A DNA stretch of 64,000 bases from Gammaproteobacteria bacterium (GCA_030426355.1 JAUHYQ010000004.1:124001-188000), one strand, 5' to 3'; shown: positions 19,485-28,859, numbered from the stretch's first letter. The notes: generated by a model not told the origin, from the letters alone. A program made the numbers and translations.

Positions 19485-20546
19485 TCATAGTGATTCCAGA
19501 CTGTTAATCAGCTGATCGTTTTGCTCGCGGGTGCCGATGGTGATTCGCAGGCAGCCTGGCACTTGCCAGCCAAAGTTGCGCACCAGTATGCCGCCTTGTT
19601 TTGCCAGTTCGCTGAAACGTACCGGATCCGTGGCGCGCACCAGCAGAAAGTTGGCTTCCGACGGATACACTTGTTCCACGCCGGGCATATTCTCGAGTGC
19701 CAGAGCCAGTCTTTCGCGTTCCTCGCGCAACGTCGCTACTCGGCGTACGACTTCGGCTCGCGCTTCCGGGACCAGGCAGGCCATAACGGCTTCGATAACC
19801 GGCGTAGGAAAAGAGTACGGCGGCATTACGCAGCCCACCATGCTGACCAGTTCAGGGGCGCCGAGGAGCGCGCCGCAGCGTGCACCGGCAAGACCGAAGG
19901 CCTTTGACAGAGTGCGCAGTACCGCGACGTTATTGAATTCATCGGAGGACAGTAACGCGAGTGTGGGATCTTCGTTACCAAATTCCGCATAAGCGGCATC
20001 CACCACCACCAGCGCGCGGCCACTGAGTAAGCGTGCAATCAGCGCAATTTCCTCGCTGTCAAAGCGGTTGCCGGTGGGGTTGTTCGGCGAACAGATAAAC
20101 AACACCTTGGCGTTATCCGGCCAGTTGCGCACAATGGCGTCCGCATTCAGCGCATAGCCGTTGTCGGCTTGCAGCGGTATTGCGTGTGTGCCCGCGCCCT
20201 GAATATCGGCATACACCCGATACATGCCGAAAGTTGGCGGGCATATCACAATGCTGTCGCGACCGGCTTCGCAAAAACAGCGAATCAGCAAATCAATAGC
20301 CTCACTGCTGCCACGAGTAACCAGCAATTGATTCGGTTCTATCCCGTAATAGTTCGCCAGTGCATCGCGCAATATCAACGGTTTTTCCGGCGGGTAGTGA
20401 TTCAATCCCGAGTCGGCAGGGCCGCCAGGCGCCGGCCAAGGAGTTTCGTTGGCATTCAGGCGCACCAGGCCGTCGGTATAACTCGCCGCCTCATAGGGCA
20501 CCAGTTTCTGGATTTCAGGCCGCGCCAGTTCAATGACCGAGTTCAT
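19485..20546 (-). CDS. hisC: Histidinol-phosphate aminotransferase
   Basis: A 353-residue fold-type I PLP enzyme. It shows VRLNANETPW near residue 30, ICSPNNPTGN, and the PLP lysine in LRTLSKAFGLAGARCG. The C-terminal RITIGTREQN block is standard. It transfers an amino group from glutamate to imidazole acetol phosphate. It starts 2 bp after the hisD stop. Confidence 0.96.
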   Translation of the reverse strand: MNSVIELARPEIQKLVPYEAASYTDGLVRLNANETPWPAPGGPADSGLNHYPPEKPLILRDALANYYGIEPNQLLVTRGSSEAIDLLIRCFCEAGRDSIVICPPTFGMYRVYADIQGAGTHAIPLQADNGYALNADAIVRNWPDNAKVLFICSPNNPTGNRFDSEEIALIARLLSGRALVVVDAAYAEFGNEDPTLALLSSDEFNNVAVLRTLSKAFGLAGARCGALLGAPELVSMVGCVMPPYSFPTPVIEAVMACLVPEARAEVVRRVATLREERERLALALENMPGVEQVYPSEANFLLVRATDPVRFSELAKQGGILVRNFGWQVPGCLRITIGTREQNDQLINSLESL

Positions 20547-20548
20547 GC

Positions 20549-21901
20549 TTAATTCGCCTTGGTTGAGTTGTCAGCCGCGTTATTGGCGGCCGCGTTCAGG
20601 CGCTCCACGCGCACTTCGGCGGCGCGTGCGTGAGCATCCAGGCCTTCCAGTCGGGCCAGTGTGCTGACGGTGGGTTGCAGGCCGCGAATCCCGTCAGCCG
20701 ACAGTTCCTGCACCGACATGCGTTTCTGAAAATCGGCCAGTGACAAACCGCTGTAGGCTCGCGCATAACCGTACGTAGGCAATACGTGGTTGGTGCCGCT
20801 GCAATAATCACCAACCGCTTCGGGCGTATAGGGCCCAAGGAATATCGAGCCGGCGTTGTCGACACGGTCAAGCCAGCGCCGCGCATTCTGCACCTGCATG
20901 ATGAGATGTTCGGGAGCGTACGCGTTGGACACATCGAGCGCTGCATCAACATCGCTTACCAGCATGCAACGACTGTGCGCGAGTGACTGCTCCATGATGT
21001 CCCGGCGGGGCAGGGTTGGCAGTGCGGCGGCAATTTCAGCATCGGTCGCATCGGCCAGCTCAATACTGTCAGTGACCAGGATGACTTGAGAATCGACGCC
21101 ATGTTCCGCCTGCGAGAGCAGATCCAGCGCAACCGCCTTAGGATCAGCGGTGGCATCGGCGATGACCAGCACTTCAGAAGGGCCGGCCGGCATATCCAGC
21201 GCAGCACCGGCCGGGTCGGCAGCCACGATCGTTTTTGCAGCGGTCACCCACGCATTGCCCGGACCGAAAATCTTGTCCACCTTGGGCACACTTTCTGTGC
21301 CATAGGCCATGGCGCCGACCGCCTGCGCACCGCCTATCTTGTAGATCTCGGTTATGCCGCACTCGGCCGCCGCGGTCAGCACGGCCGGGTCGGCGCTGCC
21401 GTCCGGGCGCGGCGGTGTGCACAGCACCCGCACCGGGCACCCCGCGATGTCTGCCGGCACGGCCAGCATGATGGCGGTGGAGGGCAGCGGCGCTGTGCCG
21501 GCGGGTACATACAACCCGACTGCCGGTATCGGCCGAATCATGCGTTCACATACCACGCCGACAGCCGTGGTGACGCTATAGGGCTCGGCAAGCTGCGCTT
21601 CGTGATAGCGTCGCACGTTGGCTATAGCCGTCCGTATCGCTGCAATCTGCGTCTCGGTCAGCGCTTGTCGCGCGGCTTCGAACTCAGTCTCGGTGACGCG
21701 CAGATCAGTCAGCGTCGCCTTATCAAATCGTGCCGTCAGTTCCCGCAACGCAGTATCGCCACCTTCGCGCACATTGCTCAGTAATGCGCGCACCGTATCG
21801 TTGATTTGCGGGCTGGCCGCCACAGCAGGGCGCAACAGCACATCGCGGCGCTGCTGCGGCGAGAGTTCTGACCAGTAATACCGTTCGGCAAGTTTGTTCA
21901 T
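20549..21901 (-). CDS. hisD: Histidinol dehydrogenase
   Basis: A 450-residue Zn- and NAD-dependent enzyme for the last two oxidations to histidine. It has YVPAGTAPLPSTAIMLAVPA, the signature GPGNAWVTAAKTIV...DMPAGPSEVLVIAD, and the C-terminal GPYTPEAVGDYCSGTNHVLPTYGYAR. The frame extends 38 codons upstream into hisG, but the ATG at 21899-21901 (MNKLAERYYW) gives a normal N-terminus 17 bp past the hisG stop. Confidence 0.96.
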   Translation of the reverse strand: MNKLAERYYWSELSPQQRRDVLLRPAVAASPQINDTVRALLSNVREGGDTALRELTARFDKATLTDLRVTETEFEAARQALTETQIAAIRTAIANVRRYHEAQLAEPYSVTTAVGVVCERMIRPIPAVGLYVPAGTAPLPSTAIMLAVPADIAGCPVRVLCTPPRPDGSADPAVLTAAAECGITEIYKIGGAQAVGAMAYGTESVPKVDKIFGPGNAWVTAAKTIVAADPAGAALDMPAGPSEVLVIADATADPKAVALDLLSQAEHGVDSQVILVTDSIELADATDAEIAAALPTLPRRDIMEQSLAHSRCMLVSDVDAALDVSNAYAPEHLIMQVQNARRWLDRVDNAGSIFLGPYTPEAVGDYCSGTNHVLPTYGYARAYSGLSLADFQKRMSVQELSADGIRGLQPTVSTLARLEGLDAHARAAEVRVERLNAAANNAADNSTKAN

Positions 21902-21918
21902 ATGCGTTGTCTGACCTT

Positions 21919-22821
21919 TCAGGCCAGCATTTTCTCTATGGGCAGCACCAGAATGGAACTGGCGCCGGCGGCTTTCAATTGCTCGAGCGTTTCCCAGAAA
22001 ATGCTCTCGCGGCACACAACGTGCACAGCAACCTTGTCGTCTACCGCGTCGAGCGGCAGCACCGTGGGCGATTCAGCCCCCGGCAGCAGCGCCGCGATTT
22101 GCGTTAACGCGCTGCGCGGTGCGTGCATCATGATGTACTTACTGCCACGCACTTGCTGCACGCCGGCTATGCGTTCGACCAGTCTGTTAACCCATTCGGT
22201 TTTTTCGGCCGGTATTTTCACGGGCGTTTGTACCAGGCAGGCAACGCTCTCGAGAACGGTTTCGCCTTCAATCAGTCGGTTGGCTGCCAGGGTCGCACCG
22301 CTGGATACCAGGTCGCAGATCAGTTCCGCCCGGCCAAGGCTCGGGGCAATTTCTACCGCGCCGCTGAATTCCACCACTGAGCCTTGCAGGCCGTTACGCT
22401 GCAGGTAGTCCGCAACAATCAGCGGGTAACTGGTCGCAATGGTTTCACCCTTGATGGCGGCGATCTTTTTTAAATCACCGCCTTCCGGGTAGGCAAAGGC
22501 CAGCCGGCAGTGGCCGAAATCCAGTTGCTGCAGCATTTTAAAAGGTTCGGGCACCCCGGCCGCCTGGTACTCCAGACGTTTTTCCTCCAGCACATTGAGG
22601 CCGCAAATGCCCAGATCGCATACGTCATCGCGTACCAGGCCGGGGATGTCATCGTCGCGCACCAGCAAAAAGTCCACCGGCATGTTTTCACCGAACCCAA
22701 TCAGCTGATCACGCCCGCGGGAATATTTCAGTCCGCATTGCTGAAGCAGTTCCAGGCACAATTCTGTCAGGCGGCCGGATTTCTGAATGGCAATTTTTAT
22801 GCGTGCTTGAGGCTGGCTCAT
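21919..22821 (-). CDS. hisG: ATP phosphoribosyltransferase (long form)
   Basis: A 300-residue HisG with two catalytic periplasmic-binding-like lobes and a C-terminal ACT-like regulatory domain (residues about 225-300), so it needs no HisZ and should be inhibited by histidine. Motifs: KIAIQKSGRLTELCLELL at the start and ELICDLVSSGATLAANRL (PRPP-binding). It is the first committed step. Its ATG shares one base with the TAA of the TrpR-like gene (TAATG), so the two are translationally coupled. Confidence 0.96.
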   Translation of the reverse strand: MSQPQARIKIAIQKSGRLTELCLELLQQCGLKYSRGRDQLIGFGENMPVDFLLVRDDDIPGLVRDDVCDLGICGLNVLEEKRLEYQAAGVPEPFKMLQQLDFGHCRLAFAYPEGGDLKKIAAIKGETIATSYPLIVADYLQRNGLQGSVVEFSGAVEIAPSLGRAELICDLVSSGATLAANRLIEGETVLESVACLVQTPVKIPAEKTEWVNRLVERIAGVQQVRGSKYIMMHAPRSALTQIAALLPGAESPTVLPLDAVDDKVAVHVVCRESIFWETLEQLKAAGASSILVLPIEKMLA

Positions 22822-23177
22822 TATTCAATCTTTCCTTGGTCAGTTTTTCCCATGTCAATTTTTCCCATGTCAGTTTTTCCCATGCGCCGGAGAACTGCCG
22901 CATAACCTGCCGGAGGCTCGGACAGGCAGCGAGCAACGCGGCCGACGGTGGTTACACTGACCCCGGTTTTATCGCGTATTTGCCGGTAGGTGAGGCCGTC
23001 TGCGAGCAGCTCTGCGACTATCCAGCGGTCCTTAAGGGCCTGCAGTTCGGCGGGCGTGCATAGATCCTGAAAAAAAGCGCGGCATTCGTCGACATTGCGC
23101 AGCAATAATATGGCTCCGAAGAGTTCATCTTCGACGGCAATTTCCTGGCCCGGGTCGTATATACGGTGTTCTTTCAT
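22821..23177 (-). CDS. TrpR-like (YerC/YecD family) regulator, likely of the his operon
   Basis: A 118-residue protein with a TrpR-superfamily helix-turn-helix: CTPAELQALKDRWIVAELLADG, then LTYRQIRDKTGVSVTTVGRVARCL at about residues 40-90. The family is often encoded next to hisG and has been proposed as a histidine-responsive repressor (HisR) in Xanthomonadales. Coupling to hisG by TAATG supports that role here. The last 20 residues are a tandem MGKTD-type repeat encoded by 15-bp DNA repeats, probably a disordered tail. Confidence 0.85.
   Translation of the reverse strand: MKEHRIYDPGQEIAVEDELFGAILLLRNVDECRAFFQDLCTPAELQALKDRWIVAELLADGLTYRQIRDKTGVSVTTVGRVARCLSEPPAGYAAVLRRMGKTDMGKIDMGKTDQGKIE
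22826..22885 (-). repeat. Four tandem 15-bp repeats at the end of the TrpR-like gene
   Basis: Plus-strand units CAGTTTTTCCCATGT (22841-22855), CAATTTTTCCCATGT (22856-22870) and CAGTTTTTCCCATGC (22871-22885), plus a decayed copy at 22826-22840. They keep frame and add MGKTD/MGKID/QGKIE units just before the stop. Confidence 0.9.
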
Positions 23178-23184
23178 GGCGTTG

Positions 23185-23210
23185 TATTAATGTAATAGCG
23201 CGTTAATGCG
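23185..23210 (-). promoter_or_regulatory. Candidate operator upstream of the TrpR-like gene and his operon
   Basis: TATTA-ATG-TAATA at 23185-23197 is a perfect 5-bp inverted repeat with a 3-bp spacer, 7 bp ahead of the regulator ATG. It is followed at 23199-23210 by the near-palindrome CGCGTTAATGCG. Position and symmetry suit an autoregulatory TrpR-type site. No experimental consensus was compared. Confidence 0.4.
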
Positions 23211-23339
23211 ATGGAACATATCACAGGGTTTAGACGCGGTAAAGGGTCGTGGTAGAAAATGGCGGGTCAGCGACGGATCAGCGCAGGATAAAGGTCAACA
23301 ACAAACTTAAGAAAGTAATAAAACTAATTGTTTTGTAAG

Positions 23340-24038
23340 TTATAAAGCAAACGCCTCTGCTTTGCCGGCGTGTTGTTCAATCCGTTGCACGACCGCGTAG
23401 AGCTCGCGGTGCAGAACCCGGTCAGGGTTCGCTGCCAGCACTCGCACAATGACCTCCGCAAGATCTTCGCGGTCTATCAGGCCTCTAACCCCGTGGTTTT
23501 CGGTGATCAGCGGGTCGCCGCGCTGCACCCGGTAATCCGGAGGCCCCATGCCGCCGGGCTTGAGAACGGTCCAGTGCAGCGATGTTTGCTTGAGATGCGC
23601 TTCGGCCCGGTCTTTAAGTTTGATGATAGGCGTCAGGAACGCCTCGGTTTCGGGCACGTAGCGCCAGCTTTCGCCGGTGCCCACGCTGGTGACCAGCACG
23701 TAGCGCTGGTAGCCAGCTGCAAGCGCCGCATTGGTGACATTAACCACGCCGCTATAGTCGGGCCAGGTTGACGGGTCGTTGAAGGGGTTTCCACCTAATA
23801 GATTCAATAAAATAGGATATTTATCTACAGTGGCTTCGAGAACTCTGCCCGCGGAGTCGGGGAGCATCACGTCGGCCTTGCACACCTCAACACCCAGCGC
23901 GCTGAACGCTGCCGCCCGGTTGTCGGATCGCAATACCGCTGCAACCGGAGCTCCTTCGGCCCGAAGTTTGCGGCACACCAGGGCACCGGTCGCTCCGCTG
24001 GCGCCAAAAACGATGACGCCGGCTGCTGCATGCTGCAT
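23340..24038 (-). CDS. NmrA-like NAD(P)-binding oxidoreductase
   Basis: A 232-residue atypical short-chain dehydrogenase. The Rossmann motif is VIVFGASGATGALV at residues about 8-21, followed by RKLRAEG and an ADV segment. The SDR catalytic Tyr-x-x-x-Lys is not evident, placing it among NAD(P)H-binding, NmrA-like proteins that often act as epimerase-like or redox-sensing proteins. Substrate is unknown. The ATG follows seven Ts of an upstream terminator, and the AGGGG of that stem is its only ribosome-binding-site-like sequence. Confidence 0.85.
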   Translation of the reverse strand: MQHAAAGVIVFGASGATGALVCRKLRAEGAPVAAVLRSDNRAAAFSALGVEVCKADVMLPDSAGRVLEATVDKYPILLNLLGGNPFNDPSTWPDYSGVVNVTNAALAAGYQRYVLVTSVGTGESWRYVPETEAFLTPIIKLKDRAEAHLKQTSLHWTVLKPGGMGPPDYRVQRGDPLITENHGVRGLIDREDLAEVIVRVLAANPDRVLHRELYAVVQRIEQHAGKAEAFAL

Positions 24039-24063
24039 AAAAAAACCCCTGCTGAGCAGGGGT
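24037..24063 (-). terminator. Intrinsic terminator of the NTF2-like gene
   Basis: On the minus strand ACCCCTGC and GCAGGGGT form an eight-pair stem around a three-base loop, followed by seven or more Ts. It lies 45 bp past the stop of the NTF2-like gene. The T-run abuts the ATG of the next gene. Confidence 0.85.
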
Positions 24064-24107
24064 CTATGTAACTTATAAGTGACAGCTAAGCAAGCCTATT
24101 GCAAGGT

Positions 24108-24626
24108 TTATTCCCCGGCATCGCCGCCGATGGCGATGTTGTCAGGCTGGCGATTGTCGGCATAGGCGGCTATTTGCCATCGTCCGTCTTTTTTGACCAG
24201 CAAATAGAGCTCGCTGAAGCTGAGCACCATGGGTTCCTCTCCGGCTTTGCGAACGGTGGTGGTCACGGCATCGGCCCACACCGTCGCCAGATCGCCGTTC
24301 TCAACGCTGTCCGTAATACTGACGCTGCGTTGGTAGCTTTCCGTGGTGGAGAACAAGACCGCGCCCACCGTGCGCCAGGTGCCCTGAATGTCGCTGCTCA
24401 GTGGCATTTCGGCCGGCATGCCCGGGTGAGCGGGCCGCAGGGACAGCTGCACGCCGCCTTTGGCAAGTTGGGCAACCATGGTGTCAATGTCGCGACTGTT
24501 TATTGCGTCATTAAACGCTTTAATGGTGGCTGCGGGACTGCTGTCCGCCGCCTGAGCTAACGGCATCGGGCCGAGCATGCTCAGGCTGACAAGAAGGGTC
24601 AGTGTCAATGTGCGCAGCTTATTCAT
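24108..24626 (-). CDS. Secreted NTF2-like (SnoaL/DUF4440-type) protein
   Basis: A 172-residue protein with a signal peptide (LRTLTLTLLVSLSMLGPMPLA). After it comes an NTF2-like fold pattern: AAAT-IKAFNDAINSRDIDTMVAQLAKGG, a central set of strands, and a C-terminal ELYLLVKKDGRWQIAAYAD block. Such domains serve as lyases, isomerases or binding modules; the function is not predictable. The ATG at 24624-24626 is preferred over the upstream TTG because GGAGAA lies 8 bases before it. Confidence 0.8.
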   Translation of the reverse strand: MNKLRTLTLTLLVSLSMLGPMPLAQAADSSPAATIKAFNDAINSRDIDTMVAQLAKGGVQLSLRPAHPGMPAEMPLSSDIQGTWRTVGAVLFSTTESYQRSVSITDSVENGDLATVWADAVTTTVRKAGEEPMVLSFSELYLLVKKDGRWQIAAYADNRQPDNIAIGGDAGE

Positions 24627-24757
24627 GGGCGAGTTCTCCGGCAATGGTTGGGATGAAAACCCGCCCAGCTTAGTGTGTGCGCAAAGTGCCGCGCCATTGT
24701 GAGATGTCCGTATGAACCGCGGTCCGGACTTTAGGGTGTGCGCCCCGTTGGGGGGCT

Positions 24758-25822
24758 TCAGGCCGCGACTGCGGCTGCAATCGCGCTGCCGAATTCTGCA
24801 GTGCCAATGGCGCTTTCACCGGCTCTGGCAATATCCCCGGTGCGCAAGCCGTCACTCAGTACCCGATTGACTGCGTCTTCGATCGCGGCGGCTTCTTCGT
24901 CCAGACCCAGCGACAGGCGCAGCAACATGGCCGCACTCAGCACAGTGCCGCAGGGATTGGCAATATTTCGGCCGGCGATATCGGGCGCCGAACCGTGGAT
25001 CGGTTCATACAGGCCCACCGAGCCGTCGTTAAGCGACGCAGACGGCAGCATGCCCATGGAACCTGCCAGCATGGACGCTTCATCGGTCAGAATGTCGCCG
25101 AACATGTTTTCGGTGACCAGTACGTCAAAGTCGGCCGGGCGCGACAGCAGGTGCATGGCTGCCGCATCCACGAGCAAATGTTCCAGCTCCATACCGGGGT
25201 AATCTCGCTGCATCAACTCGGTCGTAACCTCGCGCCAGAGCCGGGATGTTTCCAGCACATTCGATTTGTCCACTGACGTGACTTTGTTGCGGCGACCGGC
25301 GGCGAGTTTCGCAGCAATGTGCAGCACGCGTTCGATTTCCCCGCGGGTGTAGGTGCATACATCGGTGGCGCTGTCCTGGGTGCGCGACTTTTCGCCAAAA
25401 TAAATGCCACCCGTCAATTCGCGCACGACCATGATATCCACGCCCTTGAGCAACTCGGCACGAATGGGTGAGGCTCCGGACAGGATGGGGTGGGGTGCAA
25501 CGGGCCGCAGATTTGCGAACACGTTCAGCGCGGCACGCAGACGCAGCAGGCCTTTTTCGGGCCGCGATTCCGTCGGTACGTTATCCCATTTCGGTCCGCC
25601 CACTGCGCCCAGCAAAACCGCTGCGGCATCGGCGCATATGGCTGCGGTCTGCTGCGGGAACGGGTCGTTTTCAGCATCCAGACCGGCCCCGCCGATCAGT
25701 GCTTCAGGCAGGTCGAAGCGATGGCCGAATTTCGTTTCCACGGCACGCAGTACCTTAACGGCTTCACGCGTGACTTCGGCGCCGATGCCGTCGCCCGGCA
25801 GAATGGCAATAGTGGCTTGCAT
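24758..25822 (-). CDS. leuB: 3-Isopropylmalate dehydrogenase
   Basis: A 354-residue NAD- and Mg-dependent decarboxylating dehydrogenase of leucine synthesis. [18 protein letters not shown], the Arg cluster [27 protein letters not shown], and the C-terminal [23 protein letters not shown] motif are all present. It is the last gene of the leuA-ilvE-leuC-leuD-leuB operon, 8 bp after leuD. Confidence 0.97.
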   Translation of the reverse strand: MQATIAILPGDGIGAEVTREAVKVLRAVETKFGHRFDLPEALIGGAGLDAENDPFPQQTAAICADAAAVLLGAVGGPKWDNVPTESRPEKGLLRLRAALNVFANLRPVAPHPILSGASPIRAELLKGVDIMVVRELTGGIYFGEKSRTQDSATDVCTYTRGEIERVLHIAAKLAAGRRNKVTSVDKSNVLETSRLWREVTTELMQRDYPGMELEHLLVDAAAMHLLSRPADFDVLVTENMFGDILTDEASMLAGSMGMLPSASLNDGSVGLYEPIHGSAPDIAGRNIANPCGTVLSAAMLLRLSLGLDEEAAAIEDAVNRVLSDGLRTGDIARAGESAIGTAEFGSAIAAAVAA

Positions 25823-25830
25823 GCGGTGTC

Positions 25831-26427
25831 CTAGATGTTGAGGCTCGGGTTCCAGGCGCGGCTGTTTTCGAACGCCTTGATGTTGTCGAGGTTCTGCAGC
25901 AAAAAGCCCATCTGATCGATGCCTTCAATGATGCAGTGGCGCGCAAACGGTTCGATGGGGAAGCTGACGGTTTGGCCGGTGGGCAGGGTGATTGTGCAGT
26001 TTTCAACGTCCACCGTTACCTCCGCACCGGGATTGTCCAGCAACCACCGGTGCGTTGCGGCGTCAACGACAACCGGTATGAGGCCGTTGTTGAGCGAGTT
26101 GTTGCGAAAAATATCGGCGATTTCGCTGCTAATGACGGCACGAATACCGAAATCATGCAGCGCCCATGGCGCGTGTTCCCGCGATGAGCCGCAGCCAAAA
26201 TTGCGACCGGCCACCAGAATTTGTCGTCCCTGGGCATCGGGGGAATTTAAGGGGAAATCCGCTATTTCGTTACCGTCTTTGTCAAAACGCCAGTCAGCAA
26301 ACAGAGATACGCCGATGCCTTCCCGTTCTGTCGTGGTCAGAAAGCGCGCAGGAACAATCTGATCGGTGTCGACGTCGTCGATGGCCAAAACGATGGTTTT
26401 TGAAGTCAGTTGTGTAATTTTTTCCAT
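25831..26427 (-). CDS. leuD: 3-Isopropylmalate dehydratase, small subunit
   Basis: A 198-residue aconitase swivel domain. It has [12 protein letters not shown] and [17 protein letters not shown], and the [18 protein letters not shown] tail. It completes the LeuC active site. The gap to leuC is 11 bp. Confidence 0.97.
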   Translation of the reverse strand: MEKITQLTSKTIVLAIDDVDTDQIVPARFLTTTEREGIGVSLFADWRFDKDGNEIADFPLNSPDAQGRQILVAGRNFGCGSSREHAPWALHDFGIRAVISSEIADIFRNNSLNNGLIPVVVDAATHRWLLDNPGAEVTVDVENCTITLPTGQTVSFPIEPFARHCIIEGIDQMGFLLQNLDNIKAFENSRAWNPSLNI

Positions 26428-26438
26428 GGTTCCGGTTC

Positions 26439-27845
26439 CTAAATAACGTCGCGCGGGTCGGCTATAACGCCGGCCACGGCGGAGGCCGCCGCGGTCTCCG
26501 GGCTGGCCAGCACGGTCCGTCCGCCAGGGCCCTGACGACCTTCAAAATTTCGGTTGCTGGTGCTCACGCAAAGCTGACCCTTGCCCAGCTTGTCGCTGTT
26601 CATGCCAAGACACATTGAACAGCCGGCTTCACGCCATTCGGCGCCTGCGGCGACAAAGATTTTGTCCAGGCCTTCGCTTTCGGCTTCTTTTTTCACTGAC
26701 TCCGACCCCGGTACTATCAGCATGCGCACCGTGTCGGCGACTTTGCGACCGTCGAGGATTTTTGCAACGTTGCGCAAATCGGTCATGCGGGAATTGGTGC
26801 AACTGCCGACAAACACAACGTCTACTTTGGTGCCGAGCATTGGCCGATCGGCTTCCACCCGCATATATTCAATCGACTTCTTGTGGCTCAGGTTGCTGCC
26901 GGGATTCGGTACCGGTTTTGAAATCGGCACGACCATGGCCGGGTTGGTTCCGTAGGTTACCTGCGGTTCCAGTTCGGAAACATCCAGATCCACCTCGATA
27001 TCAAAGGTGGCGTCAGGATCGGATGCCAGCGCCAGCCAGCGCTCAACAGCTGCATCCCAGTCGGCGCCTTTGGGCACTTTCTCGCGGCCGCGAAGGTAGT
27101 CAATGGTGGTTTGATCCGGTGCGATCATGCCCGCACGGGCGCCGGCCTCGATCGTCATGTTGCAGATAGTCATGCGCTCTTCCATGTTCATCGCGCTGAC
27201 CGTGTCGCCCCGGTACTCGATGACATGGCCGGTGCCGCCGTCGACGCCGATCTTGCCGATCAGTGCGAGTATCACATCCTTTGCACCCACGCCGGGTTGG
27301 AGCTTGCCGGTGATATTGACGGCCATGGATTTCGGTTTTCTGATCAGCAGGCATTGCGTGGCCAGCACATGCCCGACCATGGTGGCCCCGATGCCAAAGC
27401 CCATGGCCCCAAATGCGCCGTGGGTGGATGAGTGACTGTCGCCACAGACAATCGTTTTGCCCGGCTGGGTTGCGCCGATCTCGGGGCCTATCACGTGCAC
27501 GATGCCGCGATGGCCGCTGCCAAAGCCGTGCAGTTCGATGCCGAAATCCGCGCAGTTTTTAACCATTGCGCGTATCTGCGCAGCGGGCTCCGGATCGGAC
27601 ACCGCGTCCAGACTTTCCTCGAGATTTTCAATCGGCACCGTGGGCGTGGAGTGATCCATCGTTGCGAGCACCAGATCGGTACGCCGCACCGGCATGCCGG
27701 TCTCGCGCAGCATATTAAATGCCTGCGGGGTGGTGACCTCGTGAATGATGTGCAGGTCTATATAGAAAATCGCCGGCGTGTCAGCCGTTTCCGGAACGAC
27801 AACATGATCGTCCCAGACTTTTTCGAAAAGAGACTTGCCACTCAT
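26439..27845 (-). CDS. leuC: 3-Isopropylmalate dehydratase, large subunit
   Basis: A 468-residue aconitase-family protein with a [4Fe-4S] cluster. The cluster cysteines are in FVGSCTNSRMTDLR and AGCSMCLGMN. DSHSSTHGAFG and the SNRNFEGRQG motif are also present. It isomerises 2- to 3-isopropylmalate with LeuD. Its start overlaps the ilvE stop by 4 bp, so the two are coupled. Confidence 0.97.
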   Translation of the reverse strand: MSGKSLFEKVWDDHVVVPETADTPAIFYIDLHIIHEVTTPQAFNMLRETGMPVRRTDLVLATMDHSTPTVPIENLEESLDAVSDPEPAAQIRAMVKNCADFGIELHGFGSGHRGIVHVIGPEIGATQPGKTIVCGDSHSSTHGAFGAMGFGIGATMVGHVLATQCLLIRKPKSMAVNITGKLQPGVGAKDVILALIGKIGVDGGTGHVIEYRGDTVSAMNMEERMTICNMTIEAGARAGMIAPDQTTIDYLRGREKVPKGADWDAAVERWLALASDPDATFDIEVDLDVSELEPQVTYGTNPAMVVPISKPVPNPGSNLSHKKSIEYMRVEADRPMLGTKVDVVFVGSCTNSRMTDLRNVAKILDGRKVADTVRMLIVPGSESVKKEAESEGLDKIFVAAGAEWREAGCSMCLGMNSDKLGKGQLCVSTSNRNFEGRQGPGGRTVLASPETAAASAVAGVIADPRDVI

Positions 27846-28807
27846 GATCCAACTTTCTCCATTGAGCCTGCATCCGCATCATCCAGCGGTTGCAACCAGC
27901 CCCATTTATCTTCTGTGGTGCCATCGAACAGGCCGAAAAAGCGGCGCTGCAGATCCGCTGTTATGTCGCCGCGGCTGCCGTTGCCAATCTCGATGCGATC
28001 AACCGACCTTACCGGCGTTACTTCAGCTGCCGTGCCTGTCATGAACATTTCGTCAGCGATGTACAGCATTTCCCGCGGGATCGCCTGCTCCACGACCTGA
28101 TAGCCCGCCTCATGGGCAAGGGTGATAATGGTGTCGCGTGTAATGCCTGTCAGTATCGATGCGGCAGCAGGCGGCGTGAAGATTTTACCGCGCTTCACAA
28201 TGAACAGATTTTCGCCGGCGCCTTCGCTGACGTTGCCATCCGTGGACAGTGCAATACCTTCGTGATAGCCGTTGGCCTTGGCTTCCAGACTAATCAGCGT
28301 GCTGGACAGGTAGTTACCGCCTGCCTTGGCGAGGGCGGGCAGGGTATTCGGTGCGACGCGCTGCCACGATGAAATGCCTGCATCGACGCCATTTTCCAGA
28401 GCTTCGGCACCCAGATACGCTCCCCACTGCCATGCAGCCACAACCACATCAGTTGGATGGCCGGGGGCCGGTGCCAGTCCGATTTCGCCGTAACCGCGAA
28501 ACGCGATGGGCCGGATATATGCGCCGTTAACCAGATTATTGCGTAACACCACTTCACTGCACGCCGCATTAATCTGCGCCGGCGAATAGGGCATCGGGAT
28601 GCGATGGATTTTCGCCGATTCGAACATCCGCTCTGTGTGGGCATCGAGCCTGAATACTTTCAGGCCGTCCGGCGTGCGGTACACGCGGATGCCTTCAAAT
28701 ACCGATGAGCCGTAATGCAGCGCATGCGTAAGCACATGCACTTTAGCGTCTTCCCAGGCGACCAGTTTCCCGTTCTGCCAGATCCAATCGCACTTATTGA
28801 ATGGCAT
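27842..28807 (-). CDS. ilvE: Branched-chain amino acid aminotransferase
   Basis: A 321-residue fold-type IV PLP enzyme. It begins with an IWQNGKLVAWEDAKVHVLTHALHYG-type N-terminus. The PLP lysine lies in the central KANGYHEGIALS region, with NVSEGAGENLFIVK following, and TPPAAASILTGITRDTI and the FMTGTAAEVTPV motif further on. It makes leucine, isoleucine and valine from their keto acids. Its place inside the leu operon, between leuA and leuC, lets one attenuator control the final transamination too. Confidence 0.96.
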   Translation of the reverse strand: MPFNKCDWIWQNGKLVAWEDAKVHVLTHALHYGSSVFEGIRVYRTPDGLKVFRLDAHTERMFESAKIHRIPMPYSPAQINAACSEVVLRNNLVNGAYIRPIAFRGYGEIGLAPAPGHPTDVVVAAWQWGAYLGAEALENGVDAGISSWQRVAPNTLPALAKAGGNYLSSTLISLEAKANGYHEGIALSTDGNVSEGAGENLFIVKRGKIFTPPAAASILTGITRDTIITLAHEAGYQVVEQAIPREMLYIADEMFMTGTAAEVTPVRSVDRIEIGNGSRGDITADLQRRFFGLFDGTTEDKWGWLQPLDDADAGSMEKVGS

Positions 28808-28859
28808 TAGTATTCCTCGCTAATCGTGCTAGCCAAAATTAAGTCAATGTTTGCAGCGG

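Noticed and set aside
22826-22885. Tandem 15-bp repeats considered as a CRISPR-like or mini-satellite array.
   Set aside because: There are no spacers and the units are coding, so this is a coding repeat, not CRISPR.
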